Source: JACRAR01 sp041674385 | GTDB lineage: Bacteria > Pseudomonadota > Gammaproteobacteria > Burkholderiales > Rhodocyclaceae | Length of the DNA: 64,000 nucleotides | Assembly (NCBI GenBank): GCA_041674385.1 | Contig: JBAYVU010000002.1 | Span: 140,400-204,399, forward strand | Direction: 5' to 3' | In this document: piece by piece, positions 43,255 through 52,073 of the stretch | How positions within the stretch are numbered: the stretch's first letter is position 1 | Layout: each line of letters begins with the position of its first letter | Position numbers and translations under genes: made by a program | Notes under the pieces: model-generated | Told to the model about the DNA's origin: nothing | The model's input: only the letters and a program-made list of their open reading frames with translations | The model's database searches: none

Positions 43255-43330
43255 GGCATGTGTGTCACGAATCATGAGGGTAGTCGATTAATGTTCGCGA
43301 TCTCCATTTGGACTTCTGGTGCCGATTTTG

Positions 43331-43852
43331 CTATCTGCCAACATCCTCGATCGCATCCACAATAAGCGCAGTGCCGATAGCAATCATCAGGATGTCGCCA
43401 GCCACGCGCACGTAGCGGTGTCCCTCGGGCGGCGGACCAAGGCGTTCCACCAGCGGGCGCGGTACTTCATAGTAGACCAAATCTCGCGGTAAAGGACGAC
43501 CGAATTCCCATTTCCTCGCCTGTCCGGGCGGCATGCAACCGTTGTGTTTTTTCGCCAAACCTGGCGGGCAGCGCCCGGAATGAAATTGGCTGGCGTAGTA
43601 CTCGTGCGCCATGGCGCGGCGCTGGTCGTCGAAATGGTCGCCGCGGTGACTTCGCCGGTCTTGCTTCGCGCCGTCGCCACGGTCCCCATCTTGTCCCCGC
43701 GGCCCGTCGCGCTCTTGCCTATGCTCGTCACCCCGGTCTTTCCCGGCTTTTTCACCCGCCCATGACGGTTTATCCGCCAGTGCGGGATTGACAGCAAGCA
43801 GCCCGGCGAGAGCCAATGCAACAGCATGGGTCAGCAATGATTTTTGAGTCAT
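43331..43852 (-). CDS. CigR/RcnB-like periplasmic protein
   Basis: 173 residues with a signal peptide (about residues 5-25). The middle is a very charged Arg/Asp/Lys/Gly-rich stretch (about 35-75), followed by CPPGLAKKHNGCMPPGQARKWEFG with two cysteines. The C-terminal part (LPRDLVYYEVPRPLVERLGPPPEGHRYVRVAGDILMIAIGTALIVDAIE) resembles the RcnB/CigR family, which has roles in nickel/cobalt resistance and virulence regulation. A metal-related role is tempting but unproven. Confidence 0.7.
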   Translation of the reverse strand: MTQKSLLTHAVALALAGLLAVNPALADKPSWAGEKAGKDRGDEHRQERDGPRGQDGDRGDGAKQDRRSHRGDHFDDQRRAMAHEYYASQFHSGRCPPGLAKKHNGCMPPGQARKWEFGRPLPRDLVYYEVPRPLVERLGPPPEGHRYVRVAGDILMIAIGTALIVDAIEDVGR

Positions 43853-44175
43853 GATTATTCTCCAACGATCAAACTGATAAATGATTCTCAGAAAAATACA
43901 CCGGGTCACACTGCTCCGTGCCATCAAATGTTTGTCCAATGGGATCGGTGATCTTCACTCCGACTCATCGCAATCAGCCCGCTACGACAGCGCACGATAC
44001 CACGCCAGCGGTTGCATTTGTCTGAGAATGCGCGATGGCGGGCCGCCAAAGAAATTGTGTATAGATTCACCGCTGCCATTAATGCCAGCAGGAGCAACGC
44101 TGCTGGTGGACTGCCCTACCTGAATCAATTCGCATTGGGAGTAGAATCTTTTGCAACCACTAAGCGGAGGCTATT
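43853..44175. other. Intergenic region between the CigR-like gene and the DUF4197 gene
   Basis: 323 bp between divergent genes. I saw no RNA gene or supported ORF. A gcggagg ribosome site is at 44164-44170 before the DUF4197 start. The aatgattctc at 43884 has a partial Fur-like look, too little to call. Confidence 0.4.
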
Positions 44176-44859
44176 ATGCGCGCGCTCATCGGGTTTCTTG
44201 TCGGCATGGTCATCAGCACCCTGGCGGTCGCACTCGACTTGGGCAGCCTCAGCAACGCCGACGCCGTCAGCGGTTTGAAGGACGCGTTGACGCAGGGTTC
44301 TGCCGCCGCAGTTTCCAAGCTTGGCGTGGAAAATGGCTTTCTCGGCAACGACAAGGTCAAGATACCTTTGCCTGACGCCTTGAAGCGCGTGGAGAGCGGG
44401 CTGCGTCTACTCGGGATGCAAAAGCAGTCCGATGAATTGGTCACGGCGATGAACCGGGCCGCGGAGCAAGCGGTGCCGGAAGCGAAAACGCTGCTGGTCG
44501 GTGCGGTGAAAAAAATGAGCGTGCAGGATGCCAAGGGCATTCTCACCGGCGGCGATACCGCCGCAACCGAATATTTCCGCAAGACCACCAGCGACCAACT
44601 CACGCAGAAGTTCCTGCCGATCGTCACCAAGGCCACCGCCAAAGTCGGGCTCGCAGAAAAGTACAACAAGCTTGCGGCCAAAGGCGCGAAACTCGGCCTC
44701 GTCGACGCAAAACAAGCCAAGATCGAGAATTATGTGACGCAGAAAACGCTTGATGGCTTGTTCCTGATGGTCGCAGAGCAGGAACAAGCCATCCGCAAGG
44801 ACCCGGTCGGCAGCGCCACCGGGATGGCGAAGAAGGTCTTCGGTTTGCTGGGCAAATAG
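44176..44859 (+). CDS. DUF4197 family protein
   Basis: 227 residues with an N-terminal hydrophobic signal (MRALIGFLVGMVISTLAVALDL). The rest matches the DUF4197 family: DAVSGLKDALTQGSAAAVSKLGVENGFLGND, IPLPDALKRVESGLRLLG, and GILTGGDTAATEYFRKTT are characteristic. The family is helical, secreted and of unknown function. Likely periplasmic. A short gap to the AsmA-family gene suggests possible cotranscription. Confidence 0.9.
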   Translation: MRALIGFLVGMVISTLAVALDLGSLSNADAVSGLKDALTQGSAAAVSKLGVENGFLGNDKVKIPLPDALKRVESGLRLLGMQKQSDELVTAMNRAAEQAVPEAKTLLVGAVKKMSVQDAKGILTGGDTAATEYFRKTTSDQLTQKFLPIVTKATAKVGLAEKYNKLAAKGAKLGLVDAKQAKIENYVTQKTLDGLFLMVAEQEQAIRKDPVGSATGMAKKVFGLLGK

Positions 44860-44947
44860 TACTGAGTACTGCCGAGACACCGGATCGCCATGCTTGCCTT
44901 GCGCAGGCACTGCTAGCTGCTCACCCTATCGAATAAGGTTGCACGCC

Positions 44948-46996
44948 ATGCACAAATTCCTGAAATACCTGTTGCTGACCGTGGGCGGCATCGGCGCCAT
45001 CCTGATTGCCGTGGCGGCATACCTCGCCGCGACCTTCAATCCCAACGACTACAAGCCGCAGATTGTGCAACTGGTCAAGAATAAGTTCGATCGCACGCTC
45101 AAGATCGACGGCGACATCAAGCTGACGTTTTATCCGGCGCTGGGTGCCGATCTTGGCGAGCTTACGCTGTCCGAACACGCGAGTGACAAAGAATTCGCGG
45201 CGGTCGAAGCGGCACGCGTATCGCTGCAGCTGATGCCGCTGCTGTCGCGCCAACTGATCGTCAGCCGGATTGAAGTGCGCGGACTGCATGCGAATCTGGT
45301 CAAACACAAGAGCGGCACCACCAATGTGGACGATCTCACCGCAGGAGAAACCGGCGAGCAGAAGCCCGGTGGGGGTGACGGTTCGGCACAGAAGCCGGTT
45401 CAGTTCAATATCGATCATGTGCTGATCGAAAACGCCAGCCTCGGCTATGCCGACGAGGGCAGCGGTGCGAAATACACGCTGAACAAAGTGACGCTGAAAA
45501 CCGGCAGGATCGCAGCCGCAACACCGAGCGACATCGAGCTTGCATTCTCAGTCGGCGCAAGCCAGCCCAAGGTGAATGTCGATGTTCACCTCAAGACACG
45601 ACTTGCCTTCGACAGCGGACATTTCAAACTCGATGCGCTCGATCTGGCCGTCAAGGGCGAGGCGGCCGGCATCAATCCCGTGGCACTGAGCCTCAAGGGC
45701 AATGCCGAGGGCGATGCGAAGGCGATCAAGTCGGGCGAACTTGCGCTCGAATTCGACGCCAAGCAGGGTGAGCGAACGATCAAGGGCAAGCTCACCAGTC
45801 CCCTCGCGATGGATCTCGGTGCGCAGACTATCGAACTAAACAAGCTCGCCGCCAATGTCATGCTCACCGACCCACAATCCGCGCGTACTCCGCTGACGAT
45901 CGACATCACCGGCAGCGCCCACGCCGACATGCCGAAGCAACACGCCAGCCTGGCTTTTTCAACCAAGTTCGACGAATCCTCCGTCACCGGCACAGCCGGG
46001 CTAGCCCATTTCAGCCCGCCGTCGTTCATGTTCGACGTCAATGTGGACAAGCTCGATGTCGACCGCTACAGCGGTGCGAAGAAGTCCGAAGGCCAACCCG
46101 CCGCTACGGACAAAGTGGCGGCAGGAACGCCGGAGCAGGCGCTGGATTTCTCGGCATTGAAAACGCTGCGGGCCAACGGCAGCGTCAAGATCGGTTCGCT
46201 CAAGGTGGCCAATCTCAATGCACAGCATGTGCGCGTCGACGTGAAAGCGGGGGGCGGGCGGCTGGATGTGAGTCCGCTGACTGCGGGTCTGTATCAGGGG
46301 ACGCTGAACGGCAGCATGTCGCTTGTCGCCGCGGCGACACCGCAGATCGCGGTCAAGCAGAACCTGACCGGCATCAGCATCGGCCCCTTGCTCAAGGATG
46401 CCGTGGGCAAGGATATGCTCGAAGGCAGGGGCAGCGTGACGATCGATGTCTCCGGACAGGGCGCAACGGTATCCGCGATCAAGAAGACGCTGAACGGCTC
46501 GGCAGCGCTCAACCTGGCTGATGGCGCGCTGAAGGGCATCAACATCGGTGAAACGATACGCAACGCCAAAGCCAAGCTGGGGTCCCTGAAGGGCGAGACC
46601 ACGCAGGCTTCCAATGCCGCGGACAAGACCGATTTCACTGAGTTGAAGGCGAGCTTTGCGATCAAGAGCGGCATCGCGCACAATTCCGACCTCTCGCTGA
46701 AGTCCCCGCTGTTGCGCCTGGGCGGCGAAGGCGATATCAACATCGGCGGCGACAGCGTGGACTATCTGGCCAAAGCGACGCTGGTCGCCACGGCAGCCGG
46801 CCAGGGTGGCAAGGATACGTCCGAACTGAAGGGACTTACGCTGCCCGTGCGCATTTCTGGCCCGTACACGGCGCTGAGCTATAAACTCGACTTCAACGCC
46901 ATGATCAGCGGCGTGGCGCAACAGAAGATCGACGTAAAGAAAGAGGAATTGAAGTCGAAAGTGCAGGATAAATTGAAGAACCTGTTCGGACGCTGA
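44948..46996 (+). CDS. AsmA-family outer membrane assembly/lipid transport protein
   Basis: 682 residues with one N-terminal membrane helix (MHKFLKYLLLTVGGIGAILIAV) and a long periplasmic part of repeated beta-rich segments typical of AsmA. TFNPNDYKPQIVQLVKNKFDRTLKIDGDI is the usual N-terminal block. The C-terminal AsmA domain includes GPLLKDAVGKDMLEGRGSVTIDV. AsmA-like proteins act between inner and outer membrane, probably in phospholipid transport. The start at 44948 lies after an upstream in-frame region that lacks the signal anchor. Confidence 0.92.
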   Translation: MHKFLKYLLLTVGGIGAILIAVAAYLAATFNPNDYKPQIVQLVKNKFDRTLKIDGDIKLTFYPALGADLGELTLSEHASDKEFAAVEAARVSLQLMPLLSRQLIVSRIEVRGLHANLVKHKSGTTNVDDLTAGETGEQKPGGGDGSAQKPVQFNIDHVLIENASLGYADEGSGAKYTLNKVTLKTGRIAAATPSDIELAFSVGASQPKVNVDVHLKTRLAFDSGHFKLDALDLAVKGEAAGINPVALSLKGNAEGDAKAIKSGELALEFDAKQGERTIKGKLTSPLAMDLGAQTIELNKLAANVMLTDPQSARTPLTIDITGSAHADMPKQHASLAFSTKFDESSVTGTAGLAHFSPPSFMFDVNVDKLDVDRYSGAKKSEGQPAATDKVAAGTPEQALDFSALKTLRANGSVKIGSLKVANLNAQHVRVDVKAGGGRLDVSPLTAGLYQGTLNGSMSLVAAATPQIAVKQNLTGISIGPLLKDAVGKDMLEGRGSVTIDVSGQGATVSAIKKTLNGSAALNLADGALKGINIGETIRNAKAKLGSLKGETTQASNAADKTDFTELKASFAIKSGIAHNSDLSLKSPLLRLGGEGDINIGGDSVDYLAKATLVATAAGQGGKDTSELKGLTLPVRISGPYTALSYKLDFNAMISGVAQQKIDVKKEELKSKVQDKLKNLFGR

Positions 46997-47285
46997 TCTT
47001 CAGTTCGAGCCGCCGATCCGGTCGTTGCTTGTGCGTAGCGGCGAGATTCTGGTCGTAGGCCTATTCGCGATCATGGCCCTGCAGAATCTTGGCATCGAAC
47101 TCCTACCGCTGATCGCTGGTCTCGGCGTGGCTGGTGCGGGCGTTGCTCTTGCAATGCAGGAAGTTCTGGGAAACGTGGCCGCGGGCCTGGCGATAATTTT
47201 CGCCCAGCCTTTGCATATCGGCGATTACATTTCCATCGGCAAGGAGGAAGGCGAAGTCCCCAATTCCAGCACACCGTGGGACTAA
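46997..47285 (+). pseudogene. Fragment of an MscS-family mechanosensitive channel
   Basis: The frame reads through the asmA stop area and gives FEPPIRSLLVRSGEILVVG, then LIAGLGVAGAGVALAMQEVLGNVAAGLAIIFAQPLHIGDYISIG, which is the pore helix and start of the beta domain of MscS. The N-terminal helices and the C-terminal domain are missing, and it ends 20 residues later with unrelated residues. It is a remnant, not a working channel. Confidence 0.8.
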
Positions 47286-47413
47286 ACATCTTAAACAGCA
47301 ACTCCGAACTTTTATCGGGTTCACCGAGCGGCTTCCTTCTTTGCCGCTGAGTTTTCGACTTTAATCGGTTGGAACAGCCGACACGCTACACGTTACACGC
47401 TACGCGCCATGAG

Positions 47414-49240
47414 TTATTCGACTGTCACCGACTTCGCCAGATTCCTCGGTTTATCGACGTCGGTACCCTTCACCAATGCCGCATGGTAGGCGAGCAGTTG
47501 TAATGCCACCACATGCAGTACCGGCGAGAGCAGGCCATAATGCTCGGGCAGGCGCAAGATTTGTACCCCGGCGCTTGCGTCGACAGCGCTATCGGCATCG
47601 GCGAACACGTACAATTCGCCGCCGCGCGCCTTGACTTCCTGCATGTTGGATTTGAGCTTCTCCAGCAAACTGTCGTTGGGCGCCACCAGGATCACCGGCA
47701 TCTCCTTGTCCACCAGCGCCAGCGGGCCATGCTTGAGTTCTCCCGCCGGGTAGCCCTCGGCATGGATATACGATATTTCCTTGAGCTTGAGCGCGCCTTC
47801 CAGGGCAATCGGAAAGTGGAGACCGCGCCCGAGGAATAGCGCGTGCTGCTTCATGGCAAAGCGGTCGGCCCAACGCTCGATATCGGATTCCAGCGCCAGC
47901 ACTTTTTGTACCGCCACGGGGAGATGGCGCAGCGCGGCAAGCTGCATCGCTTCTTCTGCGGCAGACAACCTGCCCGCCAGCTTGGCCAGCGTCGCCGCCA
48001 GCAGGAACAACGCCGTCAGTTGCGTGGTAAAGGCCTTGGTCGAGGCCACGCCGATTTCGGGACCGGCGCGGGTCAGAAACTTGAGAGCGCATTCGCGCAC
48101 CAAGGCCGACTCGGCCACATTGCAGATCGCCAGGCTGATTGTCATGCCCATGCTTTTGGCATGCTTGACGGCGGCCAGCGTGTCGGCGGTTTCTCCCGAC
48201 TGGGAAATGGCGATCACCAGTTGTTGCGGATTCGGCACCGAAACGCGATAGCGATATTCGCTGGCAATTTCCACATTGCAGGGAATGCCGGCCAATCCTT
48301 CAATCCAGTAACGGGCAACCAGCCCGGCGTGATAACTGGTACCACAGGCGAGAATCAGCACGGACTTGGTCGCACGCAGCATTTCGGGGGCAGCCGCGCC
48401 GAACAGATGCGGGGAAAAGGACTGGGCCGAATCCGCACCGCCAAGCATCTCCAGCGTGTTCGCCAGAGCAGCCGGCTGCTCGAAAATTTCCTTCTGCATG
48501 AAATGGCGGTATGGGCCCAGTTCGACCGCATCGATGGAAAGATTGCTCTCGTGACTCGGCCGCGCGACCGGCGTGCCGTCCGGACGAGCGATGCGCATGC
48601 CAACGCGGCTGATTTCGGCGATGTCGCCGTCCTCAAGATAAACCATGGTGCGCGTCACTTGCAGCAGTGCCGAAGCATCCGAGGCCGCATAGTGGCCATC
48701 GGCGCCGATGCCCAGCAGCAATGGCGCACCGTGACGGGCAAGAACGATCTGCCCGCAGCCTTCGCGCAATACCGCAATGGCATAGGCGCCAAGCAATTGA
48801 CCGGTGGCGAGGCGCACCGCCTCGAACAAGTCCGGGGTCGTTCTCAGGGTGTGCTCGATCAGGTGGGCGATGGTTTCGGTATCGGTATCGGAAACGAACG
48901 CATACCCTTCGGCAACCAGCCGCTGCCGGATCTCCGCGTAGTTCTCGATGATGCCGTTGTGCACCACCGCCAAGCCGCCGGAAACATGGGGATGGGCGTT
49001 GCGTTCGGTCGGCACGCCGTGGGTCGCCCAGCGCGTGTGGGCAATGCCCTGGCCGGCGCCGAGCCCCTCGGCCTGGGCTGCCAGTTCGTTAACCCGTCCG
49101 GTGCTGCGCAGCCGTGTCAGCTGGGGCATCAGCAACGCCAGCCCGGCCGAATCGTAGCCGCGGTATTCGAGCTTTCTCAGTCCCTCGATCAGGACCGGGA
49201 CGATGTTGCGTTCGGCGACGGCTGCGACGATGCCACACAC
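47414..49240 (-). CDS. glmS: Glutamine--fructose-6-phosphate aminotransferase
   Basis: Makes glucosamine-6-phosphate from fructose-6-phosphate and glutamine, the entry to cell-wall amino sugars. 608 residues. The start is GTG at 49240, giving MCGIV with the N-terminal nucleophile Cys2. The glutaminase part has HTRWATHGVP and NGIIENYAEIR; the isomerase part has SQSGETADTLAA and LGRGLHFPIALEGALKLKEISYIHAEGYPAGELKHGP. Ends KSVTVE, the conserved C-terminus. glmU ends 1 nt before it. Confidence 0.96.
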   Translation of the reverse strand: MCGIVAAVAERNIVPVLIEGLRKLEYRGYDSAGLALLMPQLTRLRSTGRVNELAAQAEGLGAGQGIAHTRWATHGVPTERNAHPHVSGGLAVVHNGIIENYAEIRQRLVAEGYAFVSDTDTETIAHLIEHTLRTTPDLFEAVRLATGQLLGAYAIAVLREGCGQIVLARHGAPLLLGIGADGHYAASDASALLQVTRTMVYLEDGDIAEISRVGMRIARPDGTPVARPSHESNLSIDAVELGPYRHFMQKEIFEQPAALANTLEMLGGADSAQSFSPHLFGAAAPEMLRATKSVLILACGTSYHAGLVARYWIEGLAGIPCNVEIASEYRYRVSVPNPQQLVIAISQSGETADTLAAVKHAKSMGMTISLAICNVAESALVRECALKFLTRAGPEIGVASTKAFTTQLTALFLLAATLAKLAGRLSAAEEAMQLAALRHLPVAVQKVLALESDIERWADRFAMKQHALFLGRGLHFPIALEGALKLKEISYIHAEGYPAGELKHGPLALVDKEMPVILVAPNDSLLEKLKSNMQEVKARGGELYVFADADSAVDASAGVQILRLPEHYGLLSPVLHVVALQLLAYHAALVKGTDVDKPRNLAKSVTVE

Positions 49241-49241
49241 G

Positions 49242-50600
49242 TCAAGTCTCTTTTTTCTTTGGCCGCTTCCAGCCGGGGATGGAGGTCTGCTTCGCGCGCG
49301 AGACGGTGAGCGATTCCGCTGGCGCATTCCTGGTCAGCGTCGTGCCGGCGCCGAGCGTCGCGCCGCGTCCCACCACGACGGGTGCGACCAGTTGGGTGTC
49401 GGAACCGATGAAGACGTCGTCTTCGATGATCGTGCGGTGTTTGTTGGCGCCATCGTAATTGCAGGTGATGGTGCCGGCGCCGACGTTCACCCTTTGGCCT
49501 ATCGTCGCGTCGCCGATGTAGGCCAGGTGATTGGCCTTGGACTGGTCGGCGATGACGCTGTTCTTGACTTCGACGAAATTGCCGATATGCACGGCGTCAC
49601 CCAGCACCGTGCCGGGCCTCAGCCGGGCAAAGGGGCCGATGCGGCAACCCGCGCCGATGGTGGCCGAGTCGATGTGACTGAAGGCGGCAATGCGACTGCC
49701 GGCACCGACGAGAACATCTTTCAGTACGCAGTTCGGCCCGATCTCGACGCCGTCGGCCAACACCACCCGTCCTTCGCAGATGCAGTTGATGTCGATGAAC
49801 ACATCGTGGCCGCAACTCAGTTCGCCGCGCACATCGAGGCGGGACGGGTCGGCCAGGCGCACGCCAGCCTGCATCAGACTGTCCGCCAAGTTGCGCTGGT
49901 AGATGCGCTCCAATGCGGCAAGCTGCCCCTGGCTGTTCACTCCCTCGGTTTCCCAGGCTTCGTCGGCTTGGGTCGAGTGGACCGGCAAGCCCTCGGCCAC
50001 CGCCAACGCCACGATATCGGTGAGGTAATACTCGCCTTGCGCATTGCGCTTGCCCAGCGAGGGCAGCCAGTGCGCCAGTTTTCCGGTCGGGGCGGCCAGG
50101 ATGCCGGTATTGATTTCGCGAATCTGCCGTTCGGCATCGTCGGCGTCCTTCTCTTCGACAATGCGCTTGATCGCGCCTTCGCTGCGCACGATGCGGCCAT
50201 AACCATGCGGATGGTCGAGTTGGGCCGTGAGCAGCGCCAGCTCGCCGTTGCAGGCTTGATCGAGCAGACGGCGCAAGGTCCCGCTGCGCGTCAGCGGCAC
50301 ATCGCCGTAGAGCACCAGCGTCGGTGCTGCCGGGTCGAGTTGCGGCAAAGCCTGGAGCAGCGCGTGACCGGTGCCAAGTTGCGGCTCCTGCTTCGCCCAA
50401 CGGACGTCCGGCGCCGCCAGCGTCTCGCGCACCTGTTCGCCGCCATGACCATACACCACGCAGATCAGCGCCGGCTTGAGCGCACGGGCCGTGTCCAACA
50501 CATGCGCCAGCAACGGCTTGCCGGCAAGCGGTTGCAGCACTTTGGGCAGCGCGGAGAACATCCGCTTGCCCTGCCCTGCCGCAAGGATGACGACGTTCAT
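49242..50600 (-). CDS. glmU: Bifunctional N-acetylglucosamine-1-phosphate uridyltransferase / glucosamine-1-phosphate acetyltransferase
   Basis: 452 residues: N-terminal uridyltransferase domain (VILAAGQGKRMFSALPKVLQPLAGKPLLAHVL, YGDVPLT) and a C-terminal left-handed beta-helix acetyltransferase (FARLRPGTVLGDAVHIGNFVEVKNS). It makes UDP-N-acetylglucosamine for peptidoglycan and lipid A. It is upstream of glmS in the same operon, a common order. An AGAGCCTAT-type hairpin lies in front of it at 50602-50625. Confidence 0.97.
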   Translation of the reverse strand: MNVVILAAGQGKRMFSALPKVLQPLAGKPLLAHVLDTARALKPALICVVYGHGGEQVRETLAAPDVRWAKQEPQLGTGHALLQALPQLDPAAPTLVLYGDVPLTRSGTLRRLLDQACNGELALLTAQLDHPHGYGRIVRSEGAIKRIVEEKDADDAERQIREINTGILAAPTGKLAHWLPSLGKRNAQGEYYLTDIVALAVAEGLPVHSTQADEAWETEGVNSQGQLAALERIYQRNLADSLMQAGVRLADPSRLDVRGELSCGHDVFIDINCICEGRVVLADGVEIGPNCVLKDVLVGAGSRIAAFSHIDSATIGAGCRIGPFARLRPGTVLGDAVHIGNFVEVKNSVIADQSKANHLAYIGDATIGQRVNVGAGTITCNYDGANKHRTIIEDDVFIGSDTQLVAPVVVGRGATLGAGTTLTRNAPAESLTVSRAKQTSIPGWKRPKKKET

Positions 50601-50601
50601 C

Positions 50602-50625
50602 AGAGCTTATCCACGGATAGGCTCT
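50602..50625. repeat. Short hairpin between gltD and glmU
   Basis: agagcttatcc and ggataggctct pair around a 2-nt loop, with one bulge. The right arm ends at the gltD stop codon. The ends match the larger inverted repeat at 26869-26924, which also ends at a stop codon. It could be a weak terminator for gltBD; there is no T-run. Confidence 0.6.
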
Positions 50626-52073
50626 TAGCGCGGCAGGGTCGAACTACCCATCAGGAATGCATCCACCGCCCGCGCGCACTGGCGGCCTTCGCGAATCGCC
50701 CAGACCACCAGCGACTGGCCGCGGCGCACGTCGCCGGCGGCAAATACCTTGGGCACATTGGTCGCATAAGCCTGCGCGCCTTCCGCCTCGGTATCCGCCC
50801 TGGCATTACCGCGCGCATCCTTTTCGACGCCGAAGGCATCGAGCAGGCCGGCATTCGGTCCGAGGAAGCCCATGGCCAGGAGCACCAGATCGGCCTTGAG
50901 CTCGAACTCGCTGCCGGGAATTTCGCTCATCTTCCCGTCTTGCCAGTCGAGTCGCACGACTTTCAAGGCCTTCAGCTTGCCGCTGTCCTTGCCGCTACCG
51001 CCGATGAATTCCTTGGTGGACACCGACCAGTCGCGCGTGCAACCTTCCTCCTGCGACGACGAGGTGCGCATTTTGATCGGCCAGTAGGGCCAGGTCAAAG
51101 GCCGGTTCTCCTGCTCGGGCGGACGCGGCAGCAGTTCGAATTGGGTGACGCTGGCGGCGCCCTGGCGTTTCGAGGTGCCGACGCAATCCGAACCGGTGTC
51201 GCCGCCGCCGATCACGACGACATGCTTGCCGCCGGCCTGGATGGATTTGGGCAGGGTATCGCCGGCATTCGTCTGGTTCTGCTGCTGCAGGAACTCCATG
51301 GCGAAATGCACGCCAGCCAAGGTGCGGCCGGGAACCGGCAGATCGCGCGGGTTCTCGGCACCGCCGGCGAGCAGCACGGCATCGAACTCGCCGAGCAGCT
51401 TGTCGGCCGCGACATCCTTGCCCACATGCTGGTTGACGCGGAACTCGACGCCTTCGGCCGCCATCTGCGCCATGCGGCGGTCGATGTGGCACTTCTCCAG
51501 CTTGAAGTCGGGAATGCCATAGCGCAGCAGTCCGCCGATGCGGTTGTTCTTTTCAAACACCGTCACGCCATGTCCGACACGCGCCAATTGCTGGGCGGCA
51601 GACAGGCCGGCCGGGCCGGAACCGATCACCGCCACTTTCTTGCCGGTTTTCTGCAACGGCGGCTGCGGCAAGACCCAGCCTTGTTCCCAGGCTTTGTCGA
51701 TGATGGCGTGCTCGATCGACTTGATGCCGACGGCATCATTGTTGATGTTGAGCGTGCACGCCGCTTCACACGGCGCAGGGCAAACGCGGCCGGTGAATTC
51801 GGGAAAATTGTTGGTCGAGTGCAGCACTTCCAGCGCGGCTTGCCAGTCCTGGCGGTACACCAGATCGTTCCAGTCCGGGATGATGTTGTTGATCGGACAG
51901 CCCGCAGTGCAGAAGGGAATGCCGCAATCCATGCAGCGCGCCCCCTGGATCATCGCCTCCGAGTCGCTCAAGTGCAGCACGAACTCCCGGTAGTTCTTGA
52001 TGCGCTCGGCAATCGGCCGTTGCGCCTCGCTGAGGCGCTGGTATTCCATGAAGCCGGTGGGTTTGCCCATCAC
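50625..52073 (-). CDS. gltD: Glutamate synthase small subunit
   Basis: 482-residue beta subunit of NADPH-dependent glutamate synthase, feeding electrons to GltB. N-terminal Fe-S cysteines are in CMDCGIPFCTAGCPINN and CPAPCEAACTL. The FAD site is KVAVIGSGPAGLSAAQQLARVGHGVTVFEKN. The C-terminal part has GGGDTGSDCVGTSKRQGA for NADPH. It overlaps gltB by 4 nt. Confidence 0.97.
   Translation of the reverse strand: MMGKPTGFMEYQRLSEAQRPIAERIKNYREFVLHLSDSEAMIQGARCMDCGIPFCTAGCPINNIIPDWNDLVYRQDWQAALEVLHSTNNFPEFTGRVCPAPCEAACTLNINNDAVGIKSIEHAIIDKAWEQGWVLPQPPLQKTGKKVAVIGSGPAGLSAAQQLARVGHGVTVFEKNNRIGGLLRYGIPDFKLEKCHIDRRMAQMAAEGVEFRVNQHVGKDVAADKLLGEFDAVLLAGGAENPRDLPVPGRTLAGVHFAMEFLQQQNQTNAGDTLPKSIQAGGKHVVVIGGGDTGSDCVGTSKRQGAASVTQFELLPRPPEQENRPLTWPYWPIKMRTSSSQEEGCTRDWSVSTKEFIGGSGKDSGKLKALKVVRLDWQDGKMSEIPGSEFELKADLVLLAMGFLGPNAGLLDAFGVEKDARGNARADTEAEGAQAYATNVPKVFAAGDVRRGQSLVVWAIREGRQCARAVDAFLMGSSTLPR

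Noticed and set aside
49241..49327. Longer N-terminus for glmS
   Set aside because: GlmS needs the Cys directly after the first residue; GTG at 49240 gives MCGIV, while the upstream part is Arg/Ser-rich and overlaps glmU.
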